From Rs1 sp029027825 (GTDB taxonomy: Bacteria > Pseudomonadota > Gammaproteobacteria > Pseudomonadales > Balneatricaceae), in the NCBI GenBank assembly GCA_029027825.1, contig CP093399.1, forward strand, positions 2,108,001 to 2,172,000: 64,000 nt of DNA, read 5' to 3'. The translations under genes and the position numbers were made by a program. Below, one piece after another: positions 10,904 to 19,148 of this stretch. The number at the start of each line of letters is the position of its first letter. Position 1 is the stretch's first letter. A model generated the notes under the pieces. It saw only the letters and a list, made by a program, of their open reading frames with translations. It did not search any database and had not been told where the DNA came from.

Positions 10904-11113
10904 TTATAGCTCCAGGTTTTTCAATAACATTTAAGTACATATGCTGAGAGGGAGTAGATATTAAAATTGCGGTAGGAATTTTTTAATACGCCCGTTTAAT
11001 TAACATGATATTAACACTATGTTAATTCAAAATAAATATAACCAGTTTTCGTTTGCTGACTTTTACCGATATTTCTAATCAAATGTTAATATTAAGAAAA
11101 ACAACTAGATATG
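10904..11113 (-). promoter_or_regulatory. Upstream region of the first giant gene
   Basis: A 210-base AT-rich leader lies between the start codon at 10903 and the ISL3 insertion. It carries a clear ribosome-binding GGAG but no promoter boxes I can assign with confidence. The IS insertion separates this leader from whatever lay further upstream, so regulation may have been altered. Confidence 0.4.
11106..11113. repeat. Target-site duplication, left of the ISL3 element
   Basis: TAGATATG directly abuts the left inverted repeat and is repeated exactly at 12471-12478 next to the right inverted repeat. Eight bases is the usual ISL3-family duplication length. Confidence 0.9.
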
Positions 11114-12470
11114 GGTTCTTCTCCGCTTTGATGAGTGTGCTCAGCCCGAGTTATAGAACATTGACTGATCGTCTGGTAACGATGATTGCCGTATCTTGAG
11201 CTTGAAGTACTCCGTATCTCTGATACCTCTAGCACGCTTGCGAATCATACCAATACTAATATTCCCTGCCTCTATTCTAGCGCTTGTGAGCCTGTGTGTT
11301 GCATAATTACAGATACCTACTTGGTGTCTTCTCAGCGACTTAGCGAACTTTTTAAGATATAGCATCTTTGATTCATCTGCTATTTGGCACCACTCCTCAA
11401 GCCTTGCTTTCATTATTTCAAAGGTCTCTGATTGCCATAAACTCTGTAGTTGTTCCTTCATGATATACAGCGTGTTCAGGTTGGCATTTTCACTGAGAAG
11501 AGCTTGCAGTTTTACCGTCTGTTTTCTCGCTCAATTTATCTGCATTTTTGAGCACTAAATAATGCGTCCCTTTAATCAGCTCCTTACCCGCTTTGTTGGC
11601 TTTTCTGAACTCTATTCTTCGCTGGTTACCAAGCGCTTTGCTGTAGTTCTGCATCACATGAAAACGGTCAAAAACCATGTCTGCATTGGGTAGGCTGTCA
11701 CGTACTGATTTTTGATAAGATGGCCCCATATCCATTGCTACAGCCTTTATACCTGCCGCCGTCTCTTTTGATAGCGCCTCGAGAAAGCCTGAAAACACAT
11801 CAGCAGTACGGCCCGTACCTACCCAGATTAAATGTCCTGCAACCATGTCATAAACGACGGTCATATAATCATGACCTTTGGCTCTGGCTACCTCATCAAC
11901 ACCTATGTACTCTAAGCCCTTCAGTTGACTAGGAACGAGCGCTGGAAGCGTCGATTCCAAATGGAATTTATCCATATTTTTAACTGTTTCCCAGCGCACA
12001 TCCAGGTGACGCGAAACGGCCTGTATGCTCATATGGCGGCACAATCCACTAACAAGCTGGCAGAACCGTTTAGTATAGCGGCTACCTTTATAGACGAAAT
12101 CACAAGACTCAATACGCCTCTCGTTTTTACTGATCCATACCTGTGCTAATTCAATTTCTAAGATACAAGGGAACCCAAATAACGGGAGATCTTGAACTGA
12201 GCGTCTGACATATCGATTGATCGTGCCAGTGACCTTAGTACGCGGATCTATTGCCTTAAAACGTTTATCACGATGGCAACGGATAACAATTTTATTCAGA
12301 GCTTTATTGTGCTCAATTTGATTGACGCATTGCCCCTTTAAGGACAAAATATTCATCGGGATACTGGTAGCCATATACCTGTCGTATGTATAGTTGTGAG
12401 AAGCCTTACATTTCAACAGATTATGGGGCTATCAGCTATCCTATCTCACTCATCTAACCGTAGAAGAGCC
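11114..12470 (-). mobile_element. ISL3-family insertion sequence, 1357 bp
   Basis: The element is bounded by imperfect terminal inverted repeats. The left end reads GGTTCTTCTCCGCTTTGATG and the right end, reverse-complemented, reads GGCTCTTCTACGGTTAGATG. It is flanked by perfect 8-bp direct repeats (TAGATATG). The length, TIR start and TSD length all fit the ISL3 family. The intact ends and duplication indicate a simple and fairly recent insertion. It lies 211 bases upstream of the first giant gene. Confidence 0.92.
11141..12416 (-). pseudogene. ISL3-family transposase, frameshifted
   Basis: The N-terminal 308 residues (12416-11490) carry the zinc-finger/HTH region and the DDE core characteristic of the ISL3 transposase family, including YIGVDEVARAKGH, GTGRTADVF, AVAMDMGPSY and FDRFHVMQ. 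The frame stops at 11490. The C-terminal part, LQALLSENANLNTLYIMKEQ onward to 11141, continues in the next frame. The shift falls at a run of four A (minus strand) at about 11510-11513, where one extra base breaks the frame. The element therefore probably cannot transpose unless frameshifting occurs on the A run. I favour a plain indel because programmed frameshifting is not usual in this family. Confidence 0.88.
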
Positions 12471-12478
12471 TAGATATG
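12471..12478. repeat. Target-site duplication, right of the ISL3 element
   Basis: TAGATATG matches 11106-11113 exactly and lies immediately outside the right terminal inverted repeat. Confidence 0.9.
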
Positions 12479-12771
12479 TTTGCTGTGTGTTATCAGTCCG
12501 AACTGTGCAGATAGTATTTGTGTGCTGTTTAATTAACTGCTTTTAGGCTATTTTCCTATAACCTGAATCAGTGAGTTCATTAATATGAAGCTGGCATCCC
12601 CTGCATTTTTATACATCGATTTTAAAAATCGTAGATTATCTAATCAAAATAAAGGCGAGATGGTTCGCTTATTGATAAATGAGTGATAAATCCATGTGAC
12701 TCACTACTAAAATTGATCTTATGAGGGCACTTTCTCTTGATAGGTCGCTCGGCGTTCAAGTCTAGTTTATA
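12479..12771. other. Intergenic, no gene seen
   Basis: I find no open frame or RNA here. At 12562 about 18 bases match one end of the 160/209-bp MITE-like family (CCTGAATCAGTGAGTTCA), without the rest of the element, so it may be a solo end or chance. Confidence 0.4.
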
Positions 12772-13310
12772 ACCCTTAGTAATAGAGCGTTGTAATGCTC
12801 TACATCCGACATCCATTTTGACTTGTTTTTCGTTTCAATATGACCTTTACGCACGCATACCAACTCTATTTCTGCTTGTTTTATTACTACGCGAGCAGCC
12901 TTTAGTACATCAAGATAAAAGACGTCCTTTACCGATTTTTTAGCGTTAAATATTTTGATGAGCCAATGATTTAGCGATGGATGGCTTATCGGTAAAACGT
13001 GTTTTTATACCTATTGACTCCTTGCTTTTCACCAGAAGGCGACTTAATACTCTGATACCATCTTTGATTTGCAAATTTGGAAGATTAAGGTTAATTCCAT
13101 AAAGGTAATCTAGCAAAGACTCTAATAGATCATTGAGTCAGATAAATGAAAGGCCAGCTGCTCAAAGCTTACTTGTAGTGGCTGCTTTAAAAGTAAGCAA
13201 CGAAAAACAGTGTCGATGTTTAAGCCTGTTCGTCCGGCCTTTTGTAAAGTATTGGAGATCAAGCCCTTGGCTGTAATTGACAGTAATTCAGGGTGTCGGT
13301 CCAATATCAT
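12772..13310 (-). pseudogene. Decayed ISNCY-type transposase remnant
   Basis: Minus-strand frames give a recognisable but broken series. ILDRHPELLSITAKGL and LLKQPLQVSFEQLAFHLSDS (13310-13122) resemble the N-terminal part of ISNCY-type transposases. LDYLYGINL, DGIRVLSRLLVKS and TRFTDKPSIAKSLAHQ follow in another frame at about 13120-12950, then NAKKSVKDVFYLDVLKAARV and KWMSDVEHYNALLLRV at about 12950-12772. At least two frameshifts or stops interrupt it, and the catalytic C-terminal part is missing. I see no terminal inverted repeats. It is a dead relic beside the ISL3 insertion. Confidence 0.72.
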
Positions 13311-13321
13311 TGATAGCGTCT

Positions 13322-14227
13322 TTAATTGGACGAAAAATTCGGGTTTTGTATCATTATCGATTTAGACATGCTTACAAACCATTTAATGAATGCTTTTTCT
13401 GTTGCTGACATACGTGCCTTACTGGTAACAAAATAGGCTGAGTCTTTATTGATAGAAATCTCGGATAGAACCACTAAGTCCCCTCTCTCTATTTCAAGTC
13501 TGAATACTTCTATAGGACACAAAGCAATTCCATGTCCGGCTATAGCAGCTGTTGCCAGCATATTAAAGTCTTGATAGATAGGCCAAGTATCTGACTCAAG
13601 CATACCTACAGCCGCGTTCTCAATCCACTTTCCCCAGCCTTCTCTAGTATTGTCATGCAACAGCGGAGCTTCCGCTATTTGCTGCACTGTTGTTAATGGA
13701 CCAAATGATTCTAAAAAGCTTGGGCTGCAAACAGGCTTACTAATTCTCGAGAATAAATGAGTTGTGCTTACTCTCGCTGATTTATCCCTACCATGGGTAA
13801 TTAATATATCTAAATCACTATCTTGTAGGTTTTCAAATTCGGATGCGTACATCACTTTAACTTCAACAGACGGGTGCTCTGCAGTGAATTCATTGAGGTT
13901 AGGTACTAGCCATCTACTAGATATTGAAGGTATGCAGCCTACTGTCAATGTATCTCGCCCACCTAGCACTTTAACCTTTTGACTAATATCACAAATATCA
14001 GCGAAAACAGGAGATATCCTGACTGACAGATACAGTCCCGCGCGAGTCAGACGCACACCACGCCCTACCCGTTCAAAGAGCGCTGTTTTATACCAACCTT
14101 CAAGTTTGCGAATTTGGTGGCTGATCGCTGCATGAGTAACAAAAAGTTCCTCTGCAGCTTTGGAAAATGATAAATGTCTGGCAGCAACTTCAAAGGCCCG
14201 AAGTGCTGAAAGTGGCGGTAGTTTCAT
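13322..14227 (-). CDS. LysR-family transcriptional regulator (GcvA-like)
   Basis: The 301 residues are a typical LTTR length. The N-terminal winged HTH reads LPPLSALRAFEVAARHLSF then KAAEELFVTHAAISHQIRKL at residues 3-44, followed by a substrate-binding domain from about residue 90. It is divergent from the ectC-like gene, with 178 bases between start codons, which is the classic position for a LysR regulator controlling the neighbouring operon. A perfect 7-bp inverted repeat with the T-N11-A pattern overlaps its own start codon. The inducer is unknown; from context it may be an ectoine-like or glutamine-related solute imported by the adjacent TRAP system. The family call is firm and the target is inferred. 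Confidence 0.92.
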   Translation of the reverse strand: MKLPPLSALRAFEVAARHLSFSKAAEELFVTHAAISHQIRKLEGWYKTALFERVGRGVRLTRAGLYLSVRISPVFADICDISQKVKVLGGRDTLTVGCIPSISSRWLVPNLNEFTAEHPSVEVKVMYASEFENLQDSDLDILITHGRDKSARVSTTHLFSRISKPVCSPSFLESFGPLTTVQQIAEAPLLHDNTREGWGKWIENAAVGMLESDTWPIYQDFNMLATAAIAGHGIALCPIEVFRLEIERGDLVVLSEISINKDSAYFVTSKARMSATEKAFIKWFVSMSKSIMIQNPNFSSN

Positions 14228-14244
14228 GTTAGTAAAACTAACAT
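14226..14244. promoter_or_regulatory. Candidate LysR operator over the regulator start codon
   Basis: ATGTTAG-N5-CTAACAT is a perfect inverted repeat and contains a T-N11-A core, the generic LTTR box. It covers the start codon of the LysR gene, so binding there would suit autorepression. It lies about 160 bases upstream of the ectC-like start. Function is inferred. Confidence 0.45.
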
Positions 14245-14405
14245 ATAAGGAAAGAAAGCTTCAATTGTTTTCAGTTTATATTCAGGGATAATTATTTATA
14301 TAGCGTTCACATGCAGAAGATAGAGCATTTTATCGCTATATATAACATCAACTACAAAAATATTATTTTTAACTGTAATAATTATTTACATATAGAGGAA
14401 TTAAA

Positions 14406-14792
14406 ATGTTTGTTCGCTCACTGACCAATGTTGAATCTACAGACTCTTATGTTGACTGGGGTAATGGTACTAGTCACCGCTTGCTGACAGAAGCTGACCA
14501 AATGGGCTTTACTCTTTGTCACACCATCGTCCGCGCAGGCACTGAATCCGAACTTCACTACCGTAACCACCTTGAAGCTTGTTATTGCATAGAAGGTAAA
14601 GGGGAAGTCGAAGATATGGACGGAAAAATATATCCACTGAGTAAAGGTGATATCTATGTGCTGGATAAAAATGATCGGCACTTTTTACGTGCCGCCAAAG
14701 GCCAGAACATGATTCTTGTTAGTGTTTTTAACCCACCTCTTAAAGGCAATGAAAGACACGACCTCAACAACCCTGAAGGATCTGCTTATTAA
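14406..14792 (+). CDS. ectC: Orphan ectoine synthase homologue (EctC-like)
   Basis: The 128-residue cupin of the L-ectoine synthase family starts 7 bases after GAGGAA. Family landmarks are HYRNHLEACYCIEGKGEVED, DGKIYPLSKGDIYVLDKNDR and VFNPPL. As I recall the solved EctC structures, iron is held by Glu57, Tyr84 and His92; all three are present here at the same numbers. Substrate-site positions differ: the usual Trp near residue 21 is Gly, and the Cys before VFNPPL is Ser. EctC normally cyclises N-gamma-acetyl-diaminobutyrate, and it is reported to form the cyclic glutamine analogue ADPC from glutamine as a side reaction. There is no ectA or ectB nearby. Together with a TRAP transporter and a glutaminase, a catabolic or salvage role is more likely than ectoine synthesis. 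Family assignment is secure; the reaction is not. Confidence 0.85.
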   Translation: MFVRSLTNVESTDSYVDWGNGTSHRLLTEADQMGFTLCHTIVRAGTESELHYRNHLEACYCIEGKGEVEDMDGKIYPLSKGDIYVLDKNDRHFLRAAKGQNMILVSVFNPPLKGNERHDLNNPEGSAY

Positions 14793-14795
14793 TAA

Positions 14796-14955
14796 CCTGA
14801 ATCAGTGACTCCACTGCACCACATAGCGCAAGTTATTGATCCTACAGCGGTTAGAAATATACCCGCTGAACCTACAGGTGCAGCTAAGATTTTTCAATTC
14901 CACCGTAGAACCAAGACCTTACACTCTGTATCCGCTTTGAAGTCACGGGTTTAGG
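14796..14955 (+). repeat. MITE-like element, 160-bp class (copy A)
   Basis: It begins CCTGAATCAGTGACT and ends in a related inverted sequence (AAGTCACGGGTTTAGG). It is flanked by TAATAA at 14790-14795 and 14956-14961. The ectC stop codon lies inside the left duplication. It is in the opposite orientation to the copies at 40910, 52936, 53227 and 55017. Confidence 0.8.
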
Positions 14956-14969
14956 TAATAAGCAAACCA

Positions 14970-14998
14970 AACACCTAAATCCTTTAGGTGTTTTTCTT
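14970..14998 (+). terminator. Strong intrinsic terminator just upstream of dctP
   Basis: A perfect 10-bp stem (AACACCTAAA / TTTAGGTGTT, 14970-14979 with 14983-14992) has a 3-base loop and is followed by TTTTCTTTT. It sits between ectC and dctP, only 25-30 bases before the dctP start. Unless dctP has a promoter overlapping this structure, the terminator must be read through, so it may work as an attenuator. Confidence 0.85.
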
Positions 14999-15022
14999 TT
15001 ATCTGTTCCCCTTGGAGGGATT

Positions 15023-16054
15023 ATGAAACCTATAAAACAATTAAAACAAATAGTTTCACTTTGTCTTGGCGCTGCTTTATTGCTGCCATTATCGTCTCAT
15101 GCACAAGAACTAAAATATGCGCTGGAAGTCGTTGAAGGCGATGTTCAAGATATCTACGCTAAAGAATTTAAAAAGCGTATAGAAGCTAAAACCAATGGTG
15201 AAGTTAGCGTTAATATCTATTACTACGGTACTCTCGGCCAGTCCGGTGATATTACTGAACTCGCCGCGGATGGCGTCGTTCAGTTCGCCAATGCCTCCAC
15301 TGGGCATTTAGGTTCTTTAGTACCTGAATTACAGATGTTTTCCATACCTTTCATACTTTCAGACAGCCCTGCAGTTAATGCACAACAACTGAGTTCATCC
15401 CCAGTTATTTACGATACCTTAGCTGAAGACTTTGAAAAGAAAGACATCAAATTACTCACTTTATACCCAGAGGGAAACGAGGCTTGGATCTCTAGAAAAA
15501 GCATCAAGAACTTGGAGGATTTCGAAAATTTCAAGATGCGCGTGCTAGTTTCTCCTATGACTGTCGAAGCTTATAAAAACTATGGTGGTGCTCCAACACC
15601 CATGTCTTTTGGCGAAGTTTATGGTGGGTTGCAGCTTAAACAGATTGATGGCATGACCAACCCAATCTCCTCAATCCAAGCAATGAAATTCTATGAAGTG
15701 GCCGATCACCTTATCTGGCCACAACATGGATATTTTTTAACGACAATCATTACCGGGTCAGACTGGTTTGCATCGCAAACTCCAGAGCGTCAAAAGATGT
15801 ATCAAGATACCTTTCGTGAAACAACCACTTGGTTAATTGAGAACCTAGCGACTATTGAAGCTGGATTTATGGATAAAATCCGTCAGGCACGCCCTCAAAT
15901 CCAAGAATTTAAATTCGACGAAAAAATCCGTGATCAATTCCGTCAGGCTTCTGAGAAAACCAAAGCTACCTACGTTGAGTTAGTCGGTGAACGTGGTCAG
16001 ATAATACTGACTAATTTTCTTGCTGAACGCCAGCAATTAGAAGCCAAACAATAA
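15023..16054 (+). CDS. dctP: TRAP transporter solute-binding protein (DctP family)
   Basis: The 343-residue periplasmic receptor begins with a Sec signal peptide (basic MKPIKQLKQ, hydrophobic core to SSHAQ near residue 28). The start is fixed by GGAGG eight bases upstream. The DctP fold is marked by the region around FKMRVLVSP, whose Arg normally salt-bridges a substrate carboxylate, and by PTPMSFGEVYGGLQLKQIDG. It delivers an anionic or zwitterionic solute to the DctQM permease encoded next. TRAP receptors of this group include ectoine binders such as TeaA and UehA, but I cannot assign the ligand from sequence. Neighbours (EctC-like enzyme, glutaminase) suggest an ectoine- or glutamine-related compound. 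Confidence 0.92.
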   Translation: MKPIKQLKQIVSLCLGAALLLPLSSHAQELKYALEVVEGDVQDIYAKEFKKRIEAKTNGEVSVNIYYYGTLGQSGDITELAADGVVQFANASTGHLGSLVPELQMFSIPFILSDSPAVNAQQLSSSPVIYDTLAEDFEKKDIKLLTLYPEGNEAWISRKSIKNLEDFENFKMRVLVSPMTVEAYKNYGGAPTPMSFGEVYGGLQLKQIDGMTNPISSIQAMKFYEVADHLIWPQHGYFLTTIITGSDWFASQTPERQKMYQDTFRETTTWLIENLATIEAGFMDKIRQARPQIQEFKFDEKIRDQFRQASEKTKATYVELVGERGQIILTNFLAERQQLEAKQ

Positions 16055-16113
16055 GTCTTAAGATCGCAGCACTTAGGATAGTGCTGCGTTTTCTGGGTCA
16101 CAAGGAGACGATT

Positions 16114-16755
16114 ATGAAACAAACCAAACTGTTATTAAGCGTGTGGGTAGGGAAATTAGATAAAGGAATAGAACTGACAGAAATTTTTGTATTGAGTAGC
16201 AGCATAATAGCCATGGCGTTGATTGCCATTGCCAATGTTTTTGGCCGATATCTGTTCAATCATAGTGTATATTTCGCCGAGGAGTTAATCAGCTTTTTAA
16301 TTATTTTGATTACCTTTTTTGGCTTGGGGCACGTCACGCGTAAGGGCCGACATATACGCATGTCAGCATTCTACGATTTACTATCACCACGCAATAAAAG
16401 AATCACTATGATTTTTATTGCAGCGGTATCTGCCATAGTCATGTTTGCGCTGGCTTGGTACGCCTACGAGTATATCGCCAAAGTTGCACAGCGCGGCAAA
16501 GTCACCCCCTCACTACGTTTTCCACTATGGATTACTTATCTTTGGGTGATACTTGGTTTTGTCATCACCGCTTTTCAATATGTAATGACCATATTTAGCA
16601 ATCTTAATGCCAGTAACGATGATGTCTATTTATCTGCGAGCACACTAGATACTTACGATGATCCCGAATTAGCAGAACTGCTAAAATCAACCGATAATAT
16701 GGATGATAGCTCTGCTGATTCACAAGACAAAACAACTGTCACGGAGGAAAAATAA
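16114..16755 (+). CDS. dctQ: TRAP transporter small permease (DctQ)
   Basis: I chose the ATG at 16114 because AAGGAG lies seven bases before it; an earlier in-frame GTG at 16081 has no such site. The protein has four predicted membrane segments (around IFVLSSSIIAMALIAIANVF, EELISFLIILITFFGLGHV, ITMIFIAAVSAIVMFALAWY and ITYLWVILGFVITAFQYV), the DctQ arrangement. The C-terminal tail is long, acidic and Asp/Ser-rich. It pairs with DctM to form the sodium-driven membrane unit. The gap to dctP is 59 bases and to dctM a single base, so all three are co-transcribed. Confidence 0.9.
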   Translation: MKQTKLLLSVWVGKLDKGIELTEIFVLSSSIIAMALIAIANVFGRYLFNHSVYFAEELISFLIILITFFGLGHVTRKGRHIRMSAFYDLLSPRNKRITMIFIAAVSAIVMFALAWYAYEYIAKVAQRGKVTPSLRFPLWITYLWVILGFVITAFQYVMTIFSNLNASNDDVYLSASTLDTYDDPELAELLKSTDNMDDSSADSQDKTTVTEEK

Positions 16756-16756
16756 T

Positions 16757-18037
16757 ATGCTCACTTCAATGTTAATTGTCATGTTACTGGTATTAGTGAT
16801 GGGATTTCCGATGAAAATCCCTCTTATTCTAGGATCATTAGTCGCTTTCATCTTCTATTTTGAAGGACTGAGCCCCACCATCATGATCCAGCAGATGATA
16901 GGGGGTATTCAGCCTGCTAGCTTGATTGCCGTACCGATGTTTATGTTTGCAGCAGAGATTATTACACGCGGTCACTCAGCCAACCGATTAGTGGATCTGG
17001 TGATGAAATTCGTCGGTCATATTCGCGGTGGATTAGCCGTTACTGTGGCTGCGACTTGCACGCTGTTTGGCGCTGTTTCAGGCTCAACACAAGCCACGGT
17101 GGTAGCCGTAGGCAAGCCAATGCGCCCGCGCATGCTAAAAGCTGGCTATTCAGACAGCTTTACTATGGCACTATTAATCAACGCATCGGACATCGCCTTT
17201 TTAATCCCCCCCTCCATCGGTATGATCATTTTCGGTGTTATCTCTGGCACTTCAATTTCAGAATTGTTTGTCGCTGGTATCGGCCCAGGACTATTACTGT
17301 TTGTGCTATTTTCCCTGTACGCAATCGTTTATTCAACACTGAAAAAAATCCCCACATTGGAAAAGGCAACCTGGGGAGAGCGCTACGTTGCGTTGAAAGC
17401 AACCATTGGCCCACTATTTTTCCCGATTATTATCGTCGGCTCTATCTATGGTGGTATAGCTAGCCCCACAGAAGCTGCGGCCATTAGTGTGTTGTATGCC
17501 TTCATTTTAGAAGTTTGTATCTTTCGCTCTATTCATATCAAACAGATCCCTGAAATTGCATTATCAACGGCCGTCGTTACTAGTGTAGTATTTATCCTAA
17601 TTGCGGCTGGGCAAGTGTTCTCCTGGGTAATTTCCTATGCCCAGATCCCTCAGGAAATCATTGCTTCTATGGGTTTGGACGGTGCGGGGCCCACCACGGT
17701 ACTGATCGCTATTGCCATCGCAATCTTTGTTGGCTGCATGTTCGTAGACCCCATCGTGGTCATTCTGATAATGACACCAGTGTTCATGCCATTGATTAAA
17801 TCTTCGGGACTAGATCCAGTTTTGGCTGGTATTATGGTGACCTTGCAAGTCGCAATAGGATCGGCAACGCCGCCCTTTGGTTGCGATATATTTACTGCGA
17901 TAGCCATTTTTAAACGCCCTTATTGGGACGTTATCAAAGGCACTCCGCCGTTTATTGTGATCCTGTTATTCGCCTCCATTTTACTAGTGCTATTTCCACA
18001 ATTAGCGCTGTTTTTCCGTGACCTGGCGTTTCGGTAA
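16757..18037 (+). CDS. dctM: TRAP transporter large permease (DctM)
   Basis: The ATG at 16757 follows GGAGG and gives the normal DctM N-terminus MLTSMLIVMLLVLVMGFPM; a longer frame upstream overlaps dctQ and is unlikely to be used. The 426 residues contain about twelve hydrophobic segments with family motifs such as GHIRGGLAVTVAATCTLFGA, SGSTQATVVAVGKPMRPRML, FLIPPSIGMIIFGVISG and GGIASPTEAAAISVLYA. It is the sodium-coupled translocation subunit. Its stop (TAA) shares one base with the glutaminase start (TAATG), indicating translational coupling of transport and glutaminase. Confidence 0.93.
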   Translation: MLTSMLIVMLLVLVMGFPMKIPLILGSLVAFIFYFEGLSPTIMIQQMIGGIQPASLIAVPMFMFAAEIITRGHSANRLVDLVMKFVGHIRGGLAVTVAATCTLFGAVSGSTQATVVAVGKPMRPRMLKAGYSDSFTMALLINASDIAFLIPPSIGMIIFGVISGTSISELFVAGIGPGLLLFVLFSLYAIVYSTLKKIPTLEKATWGERYVALKATIGPLFFPIIIVGSIYGGIASPTEAAAISVLYAFILEVCIFRSIHIKQIPEIALSTAVVTSVVFILIAAGQVFSWVISYAQIPQEIIASMGLDGAGPTTVLIAIAIAIFVGCMFVDPIVVILIMTPVFMPLIKSSGLDPVLAGIMVTLQVAIGSATPPFGCDIFTAIAIFKRPYWDVIKGTPPFIVILLFASILLVLFPQLALFFRDLAFR

Positions 18038-18975
18038 TGACCTTGAATAATATGACAGAAAAACGCGTTAAAGCAGTGCTCTCAGATGTTTGTCTGCGCA
18101 TGTCATTAGCATCACAAATAGGCAAAGTCGCTGACTACATACCTGAGTTGGCGAGAGTTTCACCTCGCCAATTTGGGATTTCTGTTTGCCTTGCCGAAGG
18201 CAAACAGATCAGTGTAGGCCACAGTGATAAGGCATTTTCTATCCAGAGTATTTCCAAGGCTTTTACGCTAGCATTGGCATTGCAACGTTATGGCGACAGT
18301 TACTGGGACAGAGTTGGGCGCGAGCCATCACTCAATGTGTTTAATTCTGTCAGCGAGTTGGAGAGCCGTATGGGAAAACCAAGTAACCCCTTCGTCAACG
18401 CAGGGGCTATTGTCACCACTGATACGTTGTTATTAGGGATGACAGTTGAAAAAACACTCTCTGAGATCCTCGATTTTATCCGACTAGCAGCCTCTGACAA
18501 TCTCATTTATATAGATGATAGCGTGGCAGAATCAGAAAAAATCAGCGCCTACCACAATTGGGCACTAGCGAATTTACTCAGAGGTAGCAACAACCTGAAA
18601 CACGAATGTGAGCAGACCTTGAGTACTTATTTTCAACATTGTGCCATTGCCATGAGTTGTCAACAACTTGCTCGTGCTGGACGTTTTCTTGCTGGAATAG
18701 CACCTGATCCACAATTAATTTCGGCGGATAAAATTCGTAGTATCAATGCATTAATGATGACAAGCGGTCATTATAACGGTTCTGGGGAGTTTGCCTATCG
18801 TGTGGGGTTACCCGCTAAAAGCGGTGTAGGCGGTGGCATCCTAGCAACGGTTCCGGGGAAAGCCTCCATCGCTGTCTGGTCTCCAGGTCTTGATAAACAC
18901 GGCAATTCTTTACTGGGTACACAAGCGCTAGAGGATATATCTCACGAATTAAACTGGTCAGTTTTCGCGGTGTAA
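18037..18975 (+). CDS. glsA: Glutaminase (GlsA family)
   Basis: The 312-residue serine-dependent beta-lactamase-like glutaminase hydrolyses L-glutamine to glutamate and ammonia. Visible signatures are the Ser-x-x-Lys pair in QSISKAF, NPFVNAGAIVTTD, YNGSGEFAYRVGLPAKSGVG and GGILATVPGK. The start at 18037 overlaps the dctM stop by one base; a second ATG at 18052 is possible, but neither has a good Shine-Dalgarno, consistent with coupling. Being the last gene of a TRAP operon led by an EctC-like enzyme is unusual for glsA. It suggests that the imported solute, or its EctC product, yields glutamine. Confidence 0.94.
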   Translation: MTLNNMTEKRVKAVLSDVCLRMSLASQIGKVADYIPELARVSPRQFGISVCLAEGKQISVGHSDKAFSIQSISKAFTLALALQRYGDSYWDRVGREPSLNVFNSVSELESRMGKPSNPFVNAGAIVTTDTLLLGMTVEKTLSEILDFIRLAASDNLIYIDDSVAESEKISAYHNWALANLLRGSNNLKHECEQTLSTYFQHCAIAMSCQQLARAGRFLAGIAPDPQLISADKIRSINALMMTSGHYNGSGEFAYRVGLPAKSGVGGGILATVPGKASIAVWSPGLDKHGNSLLGTQALEDISHELNWSVFAV

Positions 18976-19010
18976 TCTAACAATCTTCGTACTAAAATCA
19001 CTGACTCAAA

Positions 19011-19045
19011 AAATGTAGCCTAGGCCAGCGACCTAGACTACATTT
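19011..19045 (+). terminator. Hairpin after glsA, likely terminator
   Basis: A 14-bp stem with one mismatch (AAATGTAGCCTAGG with CCTAGACTACATTT) has a 7-base loop and lies 35 bases past the glsA stop. The following sequence (CTTATACTG) is only weakly T-rich, so efficiency is uncertain. Confidence 0.5.
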
Positions 19046-19148
19046 CTTATACTGCTCAGTTTAACTTGAGTAGGGGGGGATTACTAAAAGTCATTAAAAA
19101 TAACATCTGACGCACTTCACCCCTACTCTATATTTGCACTTGCTGATA

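Noticed and set aside
11490..11530. Programmed frameshifting in the ISL3 transposase
   Set aside because: There is an A run at the shift, but ISL3 elements normally have a single frame, so a one-base indel is simpler.
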